Below are positions 34,777 through 46,817 of a DNA stretch of 64,000 nt, piece by piece (positions within the stretch are counted from its first letter, which is position 1; each line of letters begins with the position of its first letter). Source of the DNA: Acanthochromis polyacanthus (taxonomy: Eukaryota > Chordata > Actinopteri > Pomacentridae). The notes beneath the pieces were generated by a model that saw only the letters and a list, made by a program, of their open reading frames with translations, made no database searches and was not told the DNA's origin. The stretch covers positions 6,928,338 through 6,992,337 of the forward strand of contig NC_067132.1 of assembly GCF_021347895.1 (NCBI RefSeq), written 5' to 3'. The translations under genes and the position numbers were made by a program.

Positions 34777-35406
34777 CCCTAGGGTTTCAATAGGGTCCTT
34801 GGCACTGCTGGTGCCTTGGACAGTCGGTGCCCTGGCACCGCCTGTCCTTCGCACCCTCGGTGCTCGGACCCTAATAATAATAATAAACCCTAGGGTTTCA
34901 ATAGGGTCCTTGGCACCGCTGGTGCCTTGGACAGTCGGTGCCCTGGCACCGCCTGTCCTTCGCACCCTCGGTGCTCGGACCCTAATAAACCCTCGGGTTT
35001 CAATAGGGTCCTTGGCACCGCTGGTGCCTTGGACAGTCGGTGCCCTGGCACCGCCTGTCCTTCGCACCCTCGGTGCTCGGACCCTAATAATAATAAACCC
35101 TAGGGTTTCAATAGGGTCCTTGGCACCGCTGGTGCCTTGGACAGTCGGTGCCCTGGCACCGCCTGTCCTTTGCACCCTCGGTGCTCGAACCCTAATAAAC
35201 CCTAGGGTTTCAATAGGGTCCTTGGCACTGCTGGTGCCTTGGACAGTCGGTGCCCTGGCACCGCCTGTCCTTCGCACCCTCGGTGCTCGGACCCTAATAA
35301 TAATAAACCCTAGGGTTTCAATAGGGTCCTTGGCACCGCTGGTGCCTTGGACAGTCGGTGCCCTGGCACCGCCTGTCCTTCGCACCCTCGGTGCTCGGAC
35401 CCTAAT
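34774..35406. repeat. six-unit minisatellite, units of 102-111 bases
   Basis: Units begin AAACCCTAGGGTTTCAATAG at 34774, 34885, 34987, 35095, 35197 and 35305. Unit lengths are 111, 102, 108, 102, 108 and 102, differing only by TAA/AAT triplets. Each unit runs from AGGGTCC to GGACCCT, so its ends are inverted, and contains several GGTGCC/GGCACC words. Because all lengths are multiples of three, both strands stay open over the array. The peptide frames are not credible genes. Confidence 0.95.
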
Positions 35407-35993
35407 TAGCCTAGCCATGCTAGATCCAATGTTTTTGACGGCACAAGGGTCTAGGGAAGCTCGACAGGGAGGGAGGCGGGCTAAAAGGTTGTCTATCAAA
35501 TCCCTCTGCAGCAATTGGGTAGGTGTACAACCAATCAACGCAACGAATAGGCTGACGTAGTTCCGAGAGCACCGGCGGATTGTGGCCAAGTCCCATTAGC
35601 TTCCCAACCAGCGAAGCCGCGGAGCCAACTGGTATATTAAGGATTTGCCATATCCCGTCGGCATAAGTCCAAATACGTCTTTCTTCTCAATGAAACACTT
35701 CAGTGCCGTCCTTTGTTTATCTTTCAAGTTGAATTTTAGCTTCAAATCTTTAAGGGCTGTGGCCAAAACCGAGTCGAAAGATAACTGTTTATTGTGCGCC
35801 GGTTGTTTCTGTCAGAATCGTCACGCCTCTGTCGTCACTTCATTACGCCCGCCTTCTGACTCTACACTTCATGGTGATTGGTCCGGCCAGTTTTAGGAGA
35901 ATCCAGCCTCGAGCCTTATGGAGGGTAACTAGACCCTCCCTTGCAGAGAATTAAATTCGTTGCCGTGGGTTGTCTAGCGCGGCTAGGCTAATA
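35405..35993. mobile_element. non-autonomous DNA transposon with TTAGCCTAGCC ends
   Basis: The left TTAGCCTAGCCATGCTAGA is mirrored by TCTAGCGCGGCTAGGCTAA on the right. About 590 bases, non-coding. It starts exactly where the last minisatellite unit stops. No clear target duplication is seen, and the superfamily is unassigned (possibly Harbinger-like). Confidence 0.7.
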
Positions 35994-36239
35994 CAATATG
36001 GGACTGCATAAATAATTAGAAACAGAATAAATACTCAAAGTACTTTTGTGTACCGTCAAACACAACGAACTAAGATAAGACTGCAGACTAACAACCCCAA
36101 ACCTTCACATGAAGGCTTCTTATTATCTACTGGTGGGTTAAAAGGCTCAAGTTTGAATGGTAACCACTACGGCTGCTGCAGTTAGTCAGTAAATCAATGA
36201 TATTGACAATGAAAATGCATTGACATCAGTATTTTAAAG

Positions 36240-37101
36240 CAAGGGTGTCAAACATGCGACCTGTGGGCCAAAACCGGTCCCCTAGAGGGTGCAATCCAGC
36301 CCTCAAAGTGTAAAAATTCCAGAGAAGACATTAACTGCAGATTGCAAATTTATAACACTATAAATATGAAATAAATTCTAGACCATGACAAGTTGTTTTG
36401 ATCATAAAGTATAATAATGGATTGTTCTGTTGTCATTTGTGTCTCGTTTTTAAAATATTTTGTGTAGTTTTTGTTGTTTTTTGTCTTTTTTGTCTGATTT
36501 TTGTTGTTTGTCTCATATTTTTGTCATTTTGCTTCACATTTTTGTCATTTTCTGTCTCGTTTGTGTCATTTGTCCATTTTTTTGTTACTTTGTAACTTTT
36601 TGGTTATTTTTTTTATATTTTTGTTTCTTGCATTTTGTGTGTCTTGTTTTTGTTCATGTCATTTGTTTACTTTTTTTATCATTTTTGTCATTTTTGTAAT
36701 ACTTATTTTTGTTTTTGTCTGACTTTTATCATTTGTCTCATGTTTTTGTTATTTTGTTTCTCATTTATATTGTTTTTTGTGTTTACTTTTTGTCTCGCTT
36801 TTGTCATTTTGTGTTTTGCTTTAGTCGTTTTTTGTCTTGTTTTTGTTGCTTTGTGTCGTTTTTTTGTCTCACTTGTGTTGTTTGTCCATTTTGTTCTCGC
36901 TTTGTGTCTCGACATTTCAGGCTGTTCATAATGCTTTGCAAAAAGATAATTCATTACATGTGAACATTTTCAGAACGTACTTTGTTGCACTAAAACAAAA
37001 GGAAGATTTGGATTATTATGCTGTTATTTTACTGGTGTGGCCACTTGAAATCAAACTGGGCTGAATTTGGAACCTGAACTAAAATGAGTGTGACACCCCT
37101 G
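36240..37101. mobile_element. hAT-type non-autonomous element with CARGGGTGTCA ends
   Basis: The left end CAAGGGTGTCAAACATGCG and the right end GTGTGACACCCCTG are inverted repeats of a common vertebrate hAT end. The flanks TTTTAAAG and TTACAAAG agree at 6 of 8 bases, consistent with an aged 8-bp duplication. The interior 36430-36925 is a T-rich degenerate repeat. Confidence 0.8.
36430..36925. repeat. degenerate TTTTTGTCATTT minisatellite
   Basis: Irregular repeats of TTTTTGTC(A/T)TTT and TTTGTCTC on the plus strand, with almost no A on that strand in long stretches. It opens all three plus frames as Phe/Cys/Leu-rich peptides that are compositional artefacts. Confidence 0.9.
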
Positions 37102-37854
37102 TTACAAAGGAACACATCTATCTTTTTTGTGTTTCTTTTTCGTACAACCACAGCTAAAAAAAAAACAGGTCGCATGACAAGAGCTGCTATAACTACACAA
37201 CATGTTTGCAGCGCTCGATTTAGACGGTCGCCAGGTCGCCATTTGCGACTAAAAAACAATTTTGGTGACCAAAAATGACAAAAAACACGCTGGTTAGGGG
37301 CCCAAATATTTTGATTTGGGCTACTGACCTCCAAATCCAAGTTTCAGGGATGGCAATTTTCCGCGGATTTCTGACGATTTAATTTCAAATTTGAACACTT
37401 CATTGTCGCTGATTTTAACGTTGTTAACATCCGCGGGAGTCCGCGAGACTCCGTCGGATCCAGAACCAGCCCAGAATGTGGTGGCGGCATCTGGAGGACA
37501 GCACCAACTGAGCCTCAGCATCGCGAACGGAAAGCACCAAGCCACCAGAGCTGTCATTTTTAACTCGGTGGGTCCACCGGCTGCTCTCCCCGGCTGGCTA
37601 GCTATCCCCCGCTAGCTGCTCGGCTAACACCTGTCGCTCCTCGCCGCTCATCTGCCCGGGACAAACCGCACCTGTTCCGGCTGTCAACCTCCCAGTCGCT
37701 CGCTCGGAGCTCCGGACAATGCGCTGCTCATTCGTGGGTGACTTTTCACGGCCGTGGGGGGTTTTAAGGCACACTTTGCCCAGCGACCAGTGATAGCTCG
37801 GCAGCTCCAGCTAACAAGTTGACGTGGAGGAGGAAGCTGCAGTCAATTCCAGCC
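37102..37854. other. unassigned GC-rich segment, probably transposon-derived
   Basis: Contains GGTCGCCAGGTCGCC and a GC-rich block at 37560-37700. A minus frame (37321-37557) ends SDNEVFKFEIKSSEIRGK, which I do not recognise. The abrupt composition change and the adjacent shared repeat suggest mobile-element origin; this is inference. Confidence 0.35.
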
Positions 37855-38377
37855 ATTTTCAGTACAAAAAATCGCTAATATTCTATTTGTAAATAAAAAT
37901 ATGACGAGAAATACAGGGAATATTGGACGCACATCGCGAGGTGCATTTCCTCGAAAATGACCGATTCGTGGATTATATACCGACTTCAAGACATGTTATG
38001 GACAAAATATTTTACTGGCTTGTTTCGTCTGGATGTCCAAGGTTGGATTATGGCTGTTTTTTGTGGAATATTTTCATCTGTGTGTAATAATGAACCCGGA
38101 AATGTGAGTCGCGCTGTGTACGTTGAAGCCGTGTATAGAGAACGGATGGATGGATATTTGTTGTTTGTCGGACAAATGTGTTTATATTACCCGCTGTGGT
38201 AATCACATCTGAAAGTGGTTTATACCGGCGGATTCATGAGAATCTAAGCTTTCCATCGGCGTATAGTGTTTGCATAATCGCGTTTGCAGTGTCAGACATT
38301 TAGTAAATTGCTTATGCAGATCTCAAAGTGTACCGCGGGCGGGACACTGAAGCGCAACTGAAGCGCAACGGGTTGAA
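37855..38377. repeat. second copy of the repeat inside 5314-6663
   Basis: It shares GACATGTTWTGG, then TGTGTTTATATTACCCGC, GTGGTTTATACCGGCGGATT and an AACGGGTTRAA end with 6300-6667. Same orientation. The left part diverges. Confidence 0.85.
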
Positions 38378-39232
38378 ACACTGCAGTTTCTAACAGCTGT
38401 CACATTGTTTGTCAGTTGTGAGTGATTGTTCTAAATGAATTTGTGTTTAAATTCATGTTGAGTGTTGACACCAAAGTCCTCTATCTACACTAACAATCAA
38501 ATTTAAGGTACTTTGTGGGGTGTGTCTGACCACTAGTACAAAAATGGATTTTACAAATGGGTCCCTCTTTATTTTCATGCAGAAAGCACCACTTCCATCC
38601 TGGCATTGGTGTCATGCTGTACTTAAGACCTACAACTGGTGGCGGTAACACAACAGGAAATGTAGCACAGTGCCAGCGTCAAAAGCAATGAAGATGCTAG
38701 AAAGGGATCCTGGATGTAAATGATTCAGGAGTTGTAATATTAAAACAAAATCAGTTTTATAAATGTTTTATGAGGAGGGAACACTGAGATGTTCCAAGAG
38801 CTCGTTTACCATTTTGGTGGGACCTCCAGAGCGGTTTTTGGAAATGCAAAATCATAGTTCCAGCAATGAGTCATCATCTTGCTTTGATCTGACACTGGCA
38901 GACTACAAACTGCAGCATTACTCTCATACGCTGCTGACAATTGGTGATGTCTCTGCTCAGTATTTATTTATCACTCACTCTGGAACTGTGACATCCCATG
39001 TTTTCCAGATCTGAGTGCAGCTGATCTTGGGGAGCAAATGTGTGGGCAATGCTTTCAATTATTTAAATTCTTTCCAGGAAGTTTTATACAAGTTTTGCTT
39101 CTTGTGCTGTCCAAAAAAATCTCCATATATTAAAGGTTATGTTGGCTCATAGAGTGCAAAAATCCATACCTACTGTACTCATTTGTTACTTAGACAGCAG
39201 GAACACAAGAATGGGGAGGATATGGAAGACTA
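38378..39232. other. unique non-coding DNA
   Basis: No recognised element or exon. The frame at 38763-39014 has no domain. Confidence 0.4.
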
Positions 39233-39234
39233 TA

Positions 39235-39586
39235 CACTACCATTCAAAAGGCTGGGGACACCCAGACAATTTCATGTTTTCCATGAAAACTCACACTTTC
39301 ATTCACGTGCTAATATAATTGCACAAGGGTTTTCTAATCATCAGTGAGCCTTTCAACACCATTAGCTAACACAATGTAGCATTAGAACACAGGAGTGATG
39401 GTTGCTGGAGAAGTTCCTCTGTACTCCTACGAGGTATTCCATTAAAAATCTGTTGTTTCCAGCTAGAATAGTCATTAAGCACATTAACAATGTCTAGACT
39501 AGATTTATCATTCATTTCATGGTATCTTCACTTTTCTTTCAAAAAAAGGACATTTCTAAGTGACCCTAGACTGTTAAACGGCAGTG
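39235..39586 (+). mobile_element. Tc1-like MITE, complete, with TA flanks
   Basis: The ends CACTACCATTCAAAAGGCTG and the mirrored ACTGTTAAACGGCAGTG are flanked by TA on each side (39233-39234 and 39587-39588), as for Tc1/mariner. The 352-base interior (CAATTTCATGTTTTCCATG; AACACAGGAGTGATGGTTGC) is a very common fish sequence. It is non-coding. A partial relative lies at 25144-25292. Confidence 0.9.
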
Positions 39587-39588
39587 TA

Positions 39589-41666
39589 GAAATGAAGAAA
39601 AGGGGGCAGACCAAGTAGAAACCAAAGCAGAGAGATAACAGCTCATCATTGGGAGAGCTGACAGTAAACTTTAACTGGCATCTGAATCTGAGCTCCAAAC
39701 AGTCAGTGTGTCTCTAATGTTTGGCTCTGTTCACCCAGCTCCACTTTAGGTAATGTTAGCATGTGCAGACTGTGTGTGTGTGTGGGTGTCCTGCTGCTCT
39801 CAAATCCACACAAGTGCCTTCATGGAGCTCACAGAGGGCCTGTTTGATGGCTGAGTGAAAGGGCTAGTGTTTGGTATTTGACCCTGAGTGTGTATGTATG
39901 TAGCTATCTGCTCGCCCTAACAGAATTACACAGGACTCTCAGGACATGTTTTTATAATGCAGCACTTGATGCAGCCCATTAGAGAGCAGACAAACAGACA
40001 GAGAGACAGACAGACAGGTAGTGATGTCCACACCCAGCAGCAGTGTCTGAATGAACTCTCTGTATGGCCTCGTGGTCTCCCCTACACACACACACTGTTT
40101 CTTTGCTCTATTGTTGCACTGCGAGGCTTTATACAACCCAATGGAATGCAAAGCATCTTAGACACACACTCACAGATAGACACACACAGGTAAAACGCTA
40201 ATACCAAAACAAACACGTCACACACAGGTAGTGGACACACACTCTTCCAGGGCTCGGACATTCACTGGTGGACCGAGGAACAATAAATACTGCATTCTAC
40301 ATGACACAAAAACCCTGTTTGTGACTTTAAACTCTAAATTCTTCACATTAATGATGGTTCCATGCTGCTATGTGGGTTCATCTGTCTTTAAATGTGACTG
40401 AGCAGAGGGGACCAGTAGAAAACGAAAGCTGTTTTTTACTACTAAATTATGTCCTCTATAATCTATCAAATAGCTGAAACATTTGTGATCTTCTGTTTAA
40501 TGACAGAAAGCGTATATGTGACTCACATCGTCTGAAAACTGTTTGGAAAAGTGACTTTTCAATGACTGCGTGAATAGGTGGGAATAGAGGAAGAAAACCT
40601 TGAATTATGGGGTGAATGATTACAGAGAGTCGTCATAATGACATCTACTCCCCTCTGTCCTGTTATCAGACATGTCTGAAGTCATCCTCACCTCCCTCAT
40701 GGACTCACCTCTACTGCCCAGCTAGAAGGTTTAGCCTGCTAATGTGAGCTCTTTTTTAGAATCTGTGCTTATAAACTCATGATCTGCTGTTGAGACAGGC
40801 TTTGTTTCAAAGCTGTGTGTTTAATTATTAGTGTTGTTCAGCTCACTATTAAACTACCTTGACGGATTTGATTCTGTCATACCATAAACACTGACGTCTT
40901 TTAAAATTCCATGAGGTGGAAGCCATAAGATCCACAAGTTTCAGTCCGGATACGAAAAATGTATTTTTTCATGCCTTGATTCAAAAATGTTTTCCGCAAA
41001 AGCAATGAGCCCTCTACCCCCAGTTTTCAATACAATGTATTAACATTTAATATCAAACCCTATATACCCAAAAATACAACTGTTATCATTGTATAGTACA
41101 GTATCTCCAAACCTGTTTAACACTGTCCTCCTGTCCTCCACATTCTCAGATTTCAGTTTAAGGATTAAAATGGTACAAAATAATTCCATGAATTTACATT
41201 CAATGCAAATGCATTAAAAATCAAAAATTGAGCTGGAAAAGTATTCAGACTTTAATGTGGTTCTTCACAATGTGTTCATTGTATTTGTTTAAATGATGTG
41301 TCTGGAACTGGTGTCGACCTGTGGGTGACTGAATGGATTGGACTGAGTTTAGAAAGGTTCCACATTTCATTCTCTCTGTAGGCCTCTGTGGAAAAACTGT
41401 GGCAAGGCACAGATCAGGGCAAGGGTAAGCTTTCAGTGGAGCACAGTGACCTTGATAATTGTGAAATGGAAGAAGTTCAGAACCATGAAGATTCTTCCTA
41501 GTTGCTGGACATTCAGCTATAATGAGGTAGTTAGTAAGGTGTTCAGAAGTCCTCTGCAGAGACCTGCCAGAAGGATGACTTCCTCAGCACTCTATCAGTC
41601 AGGCCTTTACCTTTACAGTACAGCAGCTAGAATGAAGCAGAGTCGAAGACAACGACAGACTCATTC
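39589..41666. other. unique non-coding DNA
   Basis: Short GT and ACAG runs (39771-39784; 39991-40018). No gene is seen; frames have no recognisable domains. Confidence 0.4.
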
Positions 41667-41945
41667 AGTGGGTTTACATGGGACCTGTTATTCCTCTTTC
41701 ATTCTGAATGAAAGTTAATTCCGCTTTAAAATGTCCTTGTAAACACTTAATTCCGAATTTAAAAGTTAATTCCGAATAAACTTCATTCCGAATGAACTAC
41801 CTGGTTTATTCCGATGTTAATTCCGAATAAACTAATTCCTGTGTACGTTCTATGCATGTATACAGTTAATTCCGCTTTAGTTAATTGCGGTCATTCGGCG
41901 CATGCTTGGCTCCTCACGTAGCGATGACGTAGTGATGTACACGTT
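41667..41945. mobile_element. left-end copy of the 4877-6783 transposon
   Basis: Shares GTTTACATGGGACC, TTAATTCCGAATT, CCTGTGTACGTTCTATGCAT and GCATGCTTGGCTCCTCACGT with 4882-5095. It has an extra TTCATTCCGAATGAA palindrome block. The right half is missing; at 41943 it passes into a different repeat. Confidence 0.85.
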
Positions 41946-42720
41946 TATGAAGGTATTTCAGGTGCAAAATGTTTGAACACCTGTAACATCAAATTTGTAG
42001 TTGTGTACATTGAATTTGTATGTGTATCAGCAAATATGATTTTCCACACTCTATGAGTTGTGTACTTGTGAAATAATTTCTTGTATGTGTCGATTTTTTT
42101 TCCCCACAAATACAACACAAAAATACACATTCACAAAATCGTAATTACAGGTGCACAAATCACATTTACAGGTGCACAAATCATATTTACAGGTGCACAA
42201 ATCCTTCTCTACAAGTCACATATTTCAACACTGACACGCTCACATTTTGCACCTATTGTTGCAGCACACTAAGTGCAAAACATACTTGTGCACCTGTATT
42301 GTACGAAGTGAAGTTGAAGTGAGAATTTGAATATGTGTAAATCTGAATGTGAACTTGTGCAATAAGTATGTGAAATAATTTACCACAAAAATAGCTGTGT
42401 CCTCTAACACACGAACACAAATTGCTACTTACAACCACTCGAATCCTCCCCACGAGTCACACATTCTCTGTTTTCTACAGGTGCAAATCAGAAATCTACA
42501 GGTGCAAATCAGAAATCGTACTTCCGGTCCCGCTGACATATTTGGTGCAAAACTACAAAACGATCCGATCTGTGTATAAATTCTATGCTCTGAGATTGAC
42601 AGACTTTTCGGCCAGTCAGAGAGACGCTTTGCCCGCCCAGCCAATCAGAGGTTTTTTTTTTTCCATCCGAGGTCGCTTTACCGACTTCCGGGTGTGGAAT
42701 TTCACGATAGAGAGAGTGTA
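41946..42720. repeat. interspersed repeat with 21-base ACAGGTGCA motif
   Basis: TTACAGGTGCACAAATCA recurs three times with a 21-base period at 42145-42205, and CTACAGGTGCAAATCAGAAAT twice at 42475-42517. ACCTGT/ACAGGTG words also occur at both ends of the block. The right part is GC-richer (CTTCCGGTCCCGC). Class unknown. Confidence 0.7.
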
Positions 42721-42879
42721 GGCAGTTCTTGTTTTGGACGGTTGATCTGCTCTAATCTCTATAATGCGCATTTCCCAATGACTCAAATAACTTATCCATT
42801 CCTCTTAGTATATTGAAATCAAAGCCTACACTCTCTCCATTGTGAAATTCCAGAGACTTAATTGCCAATTAAGTCTCTG
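42696..42879. repeat. two adjacent inverted repeats
   Basis: GGAATTTCACGATAGAGAGA at 42697 pairs with the mirrored TCTCTCCATTGTGAAATTCC ending at 42851 (arms 28 bases, two mismatches). Directly next, 42851-42879 is a perfect palindrome: CAGAGACTTAATTG, one base, CAATTAAGTCTCTG. Confidence 0.9.
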
Positions 42880-43050
42880 GGCAGAGCTCCCAGTTGTATA
42901 TCTGCAGTAGATCAAGCACTGCTCAACGTCTAGCACCATTCCCTGTCTTTGGAAAGACCTAAAGATGACATTAGGTGTGCAAAGCTTGTAGATCCTGAGC
43001 CAAGGCTTCTACAGAGCACTGAATTAAGGTTTAGAATGATTGTACATTTA

Positions 43051-43545
43051 TGGCGCTTTTCCCCTAGCACCTACTCAGCTCAACTCTACTTGGTTTGTGA
43101 GGTTTTCCATTAGGATGTAGTATCTCATATCAGGTACGCTTTTAGTACCTACTCGGCCGAGGTTTCAAGCAAGTTGCGTCGAGCCGATAATTTGACGTCT
43201 ACAGAGTGCAGGCCACTGATTGGACAGGGAGTGGTGACACATGAGAGCGACCCCTCAAAAAACCAAAGCTGCCATTTTAAAAAAAAAAATGGCAACAGCA
43301 ATGGTGGTTTCTCTGACTCTTGCTCTTTCACTTTGAATCTGACAGAAAGCCACAGACTGAGCAGCAGGTATACCACCGCCTCAATGTCCTCCATTGTTGT
43401 GCTGCATTTGTGTCGCACACAAATGACATTAAGGGACCTCCGGGCCACCGTGGTATGACGACTCCACCCACAATGAGGTGGTACTCAATAATAGAAAACG
43501 ATCTAAACTGAATCGAGTCGAGTAGGTACTAGTAGAAAAGCACCT
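43051..43545. mobile_element. MITE with TTA flanks, PIF/Harbinger-like
   Basis: The left end TGGCGCTTTTCCCCTAGCAC resembles the mirrored right end AGGTGCTTTTCTACTAGTAC. TTA flanks both sides (43048-43050 and 43546-43548), the three-base TWA duplication of PIF/Harbinger. About 495 bases. Small frames inside are not supported as genes. Confidence 0.75.
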
Positions 43546-43548
43546 TTA

Positions 43549-46528
43549 GAGTTTTAAAACATTTCCAAATGAGTATCTGCAACACAAAAAACATGTGAAA
43601 TTACTTTCTACCACGACTTTAGAGAGGAATGACAGGCGGGAGCATCATGCATGTGTCAAAGCACATATTTCTTCCCCTTGTCAAGTATTCAAAGTGTTCA
43701 CAGGAATATCTGCTCACTCATGTAACCTGAATCCTAACAGCTAGAACTGACAGTCAGTTTGGTTACATAGCAGGAATAAAGCTCACAAAACAAGAACAAA
43801 GAGACTTTCTACTCTTCTCATTGGACAGCCCAGTTTGTGCTTGTAAATGCATTTCAATATTTCTCATATTGTTAGTGTTTGCAGTTTAGCTCCCAGTTGG
43901 CAGAAGTTTAGTCTCAATTTTCCTACAAACAAGCAATCTCACTTCTGCCCTTTGGATCCTTTTCTTTGTATTTTGGTCCTTTGATGACATTTAAGATGAA
44001 CCTGTCTACTCCACTAGGATTACTCCATCCCTGTTATCTCTCCAGGCTTTACTGTGTTATATGGAAAGCAACAAGACAACATTTTCATATTAAGGTTAAT
44101 CAATAATTTTTTGTACCAAACGTCTATTTTGTGTAGTTCATGGATACTGACTTCTCCAGAGAACACACCTCTCAACTACACCTCTTTACCCATCCATCTA
44201 TCCATCCATCCATGCATCTACCTATCTGTCCATCTATCCATCCATACAGCTCTATAATTCCCAGTGCAGCTGATTGGCAGCAGTCGAGCTTGCTGACACA
44301 CTGGTCCAGCTGCTCCTGTTGTGAGGGGGGGATTACAGCAACGAGTTCACTCTGTACCATCCCATTCTTCCTCTCCACTCTCTATCTCTCCATCATTTCA
44401 TTCATTCAATCCGTCGTTGTCACGCAATCTCAGACTCCACCCCTGCAGACCCACCCACATACACATAACACATCCATGTTCGTGTTTTCACAGATTTGAT
44501 GTGGACACATTAGTGTGAGAGATACAGCACTGAAACTGCCACATGATGGAGGAAGAAGTCCTCTAGGAAGCTCGTACACCTAGGAAGCTACGAGCAACTG
44601 TCGCTGAAAACACTCCTATGGCAGACTGTGGACAGTCTGTAGGAACCGTCATGCGGCTGACTCTGGCCTACTACAGTTATCTGGAATTACTCCACTCTTT
44701 GGAGGTAGTGCTGATGGTTACATCATCATGCTGCTCATCTCTCTGGTACAGGAGCTGAGATTCTCTAGCTCAGAGGACTTGAAGATTTCACTGGTTAGAG
44801 GACTCGTTGCTCTGAAGGTCTGTAGCACATCCGTGTCACCCAACAAGCTACTTTAGGGCATTTTGTCCTCATGTCATATTTTACTCACCGTATGCTCATT
44901 TTTCACTGCATTATGAAGTTCTGACCCCAAAGGAAACAGCACAACCACAGTTCCAAATGGAGAAAACTCAGTCTGAATGCTGCCAATCAAAACAAACAAA
45001 CAAAAAAAAACTATTTCTTTGGTTCTTTATTTCACCGAAACTGGGAAAAAAATGGTAACAATATGTACAACATTTTCCCACGTGTCCACCTATGTAGCCA
45101 TACTAGCCAATACTGGAAAAAGAAGAGCCTCAATATGCTATAGATATTGTACAACTTCCATTTTTTTATTCGCTTCTAAATTTAGTAGGTGTCACTGGTT
45201 AGCTTTACAACCAATATATTGATATTCCACTGAACTGGAAGTGAACTTTCAAAAACTAGCTACAAAAAAATACAAACATACAGTCGCTCCAGATGCTGAG
45301 GCCCAAGGGAAGGAGTGACCTTATGCATCCACTTTTACTCCTCCTCTCTAATGCATGATCTAAAAATAACTCATAAAGGACAAGTGGTGTTTATGAGACA
45401 GGAGCCAGAGCGGAAACACACCTTCTAAATAAACTGTAAACTTACTGTCTTGTTAGCGGCTGTGTTAACTAGTTTGTAAAATGCTAGCTCACAATGGAGG
45501 ACGAAAAATTATCTGGATGCATAAAGAAATGAAGAAGTCAGTGGGTAATGCATTCAAAATTCTACATTAGAATTTCTACATTTAAATGAAGCAGGAGGTC
45601 AAAACATGTCCTCCACTGCGTGTAGTTATTACACGGTTAGCACAGCTAGCTCGTCATGTAGGTCTGGTTCGTCCATATAAAAATGAAAATAAATAAAGGA
45701 ATGCAGAAACACAGAAATGGCTTCTTAATTTCTTCTTCTCTTTCTTTTGTCTGGCTGATGCAGGTTTACAATAAAGACTGTGCAGTAAGTCTAACATACA
45801 AGACTAAAATCTGAAACGAACAGTTTATTTTATTTAATTAATGGATGATTGCCAAGGATTTTGATAACCGATTACATTGTTTTGAAAATTGCTAACTATT
45901 TGAAATGGGTATTGGATTGGTGGTCGCGTAGAACAAACAATATAATATAATATAAAGAAGTCTCCTGGGAAGCAGTAATGGGCAGAGGCTAAACGATTGA
46001 TTGACTAAAAGGATTAGTTGCAGTCCTGTCAACAACGTAATGGCTGACTTCTCTTAAAATCAATAGTTATGCATAATTCTCAGAGAGTAGAGAGCAGTGG
46101 GTTTACCTCTTTCCTCTGGAAGTAAAGAGCAGGTACAAATTCAAAGTGCACCGACGACTGATGAAAATGGGTCTTGGATTTGATACAGCACTGAAAGATT
46201 TAAACATCCATTTGTCTGTGACTCGCTTCAGAATGAGTCTTAACAAGCCCAGACAACGTTAAAAAACAACAAATCATCTGACGCTGAATGGCAGAAACAG
46301 CAGCTTGATGGAAGCCATTTGAAGATTGAACAGGACTCAGCGATAGGCCACAACCTGACCATTTGTTTAACTACAAGCTCGTCTGCCAACAGGCCTGACT
46401 GAACACACTCTGAACATAAATATATCTTTATTAATGCAGACCTGTGAAAGCTGGGAGGACAGACTAAAGGTGCTACACCAACTTAAAACTGATTCTTCTG
46501 TACAAACATAAGTAAATCACAACCAGTC
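43549..46528. other. unique non-coding DNA with a (ATCC)n tract
   Basis: Degenerate (CATC)n/(ATCC)n lies at 44190-44249. Otherwise there is no recognised gene or mobile element. Confidence 0.4.
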
Positions 46529-46817
46529 CAGTGTTTCCCCTGGGTTGAAATGGCTGTGAGGTGGTAGGGTCACTTTCAGCTGAAAGTTGTTGATGGGGGG
46601 GAATTATATATACTATCGGGCCGTCTCCACCGTCTCCGCCGCAGCCGTGCACAGCCCCGCGGACGGTCTCGTCGGTCCGGCGGGTTTTGCACTGCACTTT
46701 TTTTTTCTTTTTTGACGCGGACCAGTGAGGCGGCAATGTCGGCAGAATTTTAATGAGGCGGTGGCCTATACCGACGAGGCGGGCCGCCTCGCTGGTTATA
46801 TGGGAGGGGAAACACTG
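46529..46817. mobile_element. small hAT-like MITE with CAGTGTTTCCCCT ends
   Basis: CAGTGTTTCCCCT on the left is mirrored by AGGGGAAACACTG on the right, a frequent vertebrate hAT terminus. The 289-base interior is GC-rich (GGGCCGTCTCCACCG). No exact 8-bp duplication is seen. A minus frame over it (46473-46736) has no transposase signature. Confidence 0.8.

Noticed and set aside
34652..35589. Frames of about 300 codons on both strands
   Set aside because: They are produced by minisatellite units whose lengths are multiples of three; peptide repeats follow DNA repeats exactly and both strands are open.
36398..36963. Several overlapping Phe/Cys/Leu-rich frames that look like membrane proteins
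   Set aside because: Composition of a T-rich degenerate repeat; three frames are open at once.
44140..44378. Frames over the ATCC tract
   Set aside because: Microsatellite-driven (His/Pro/Ser or Gly/Trp repeats).
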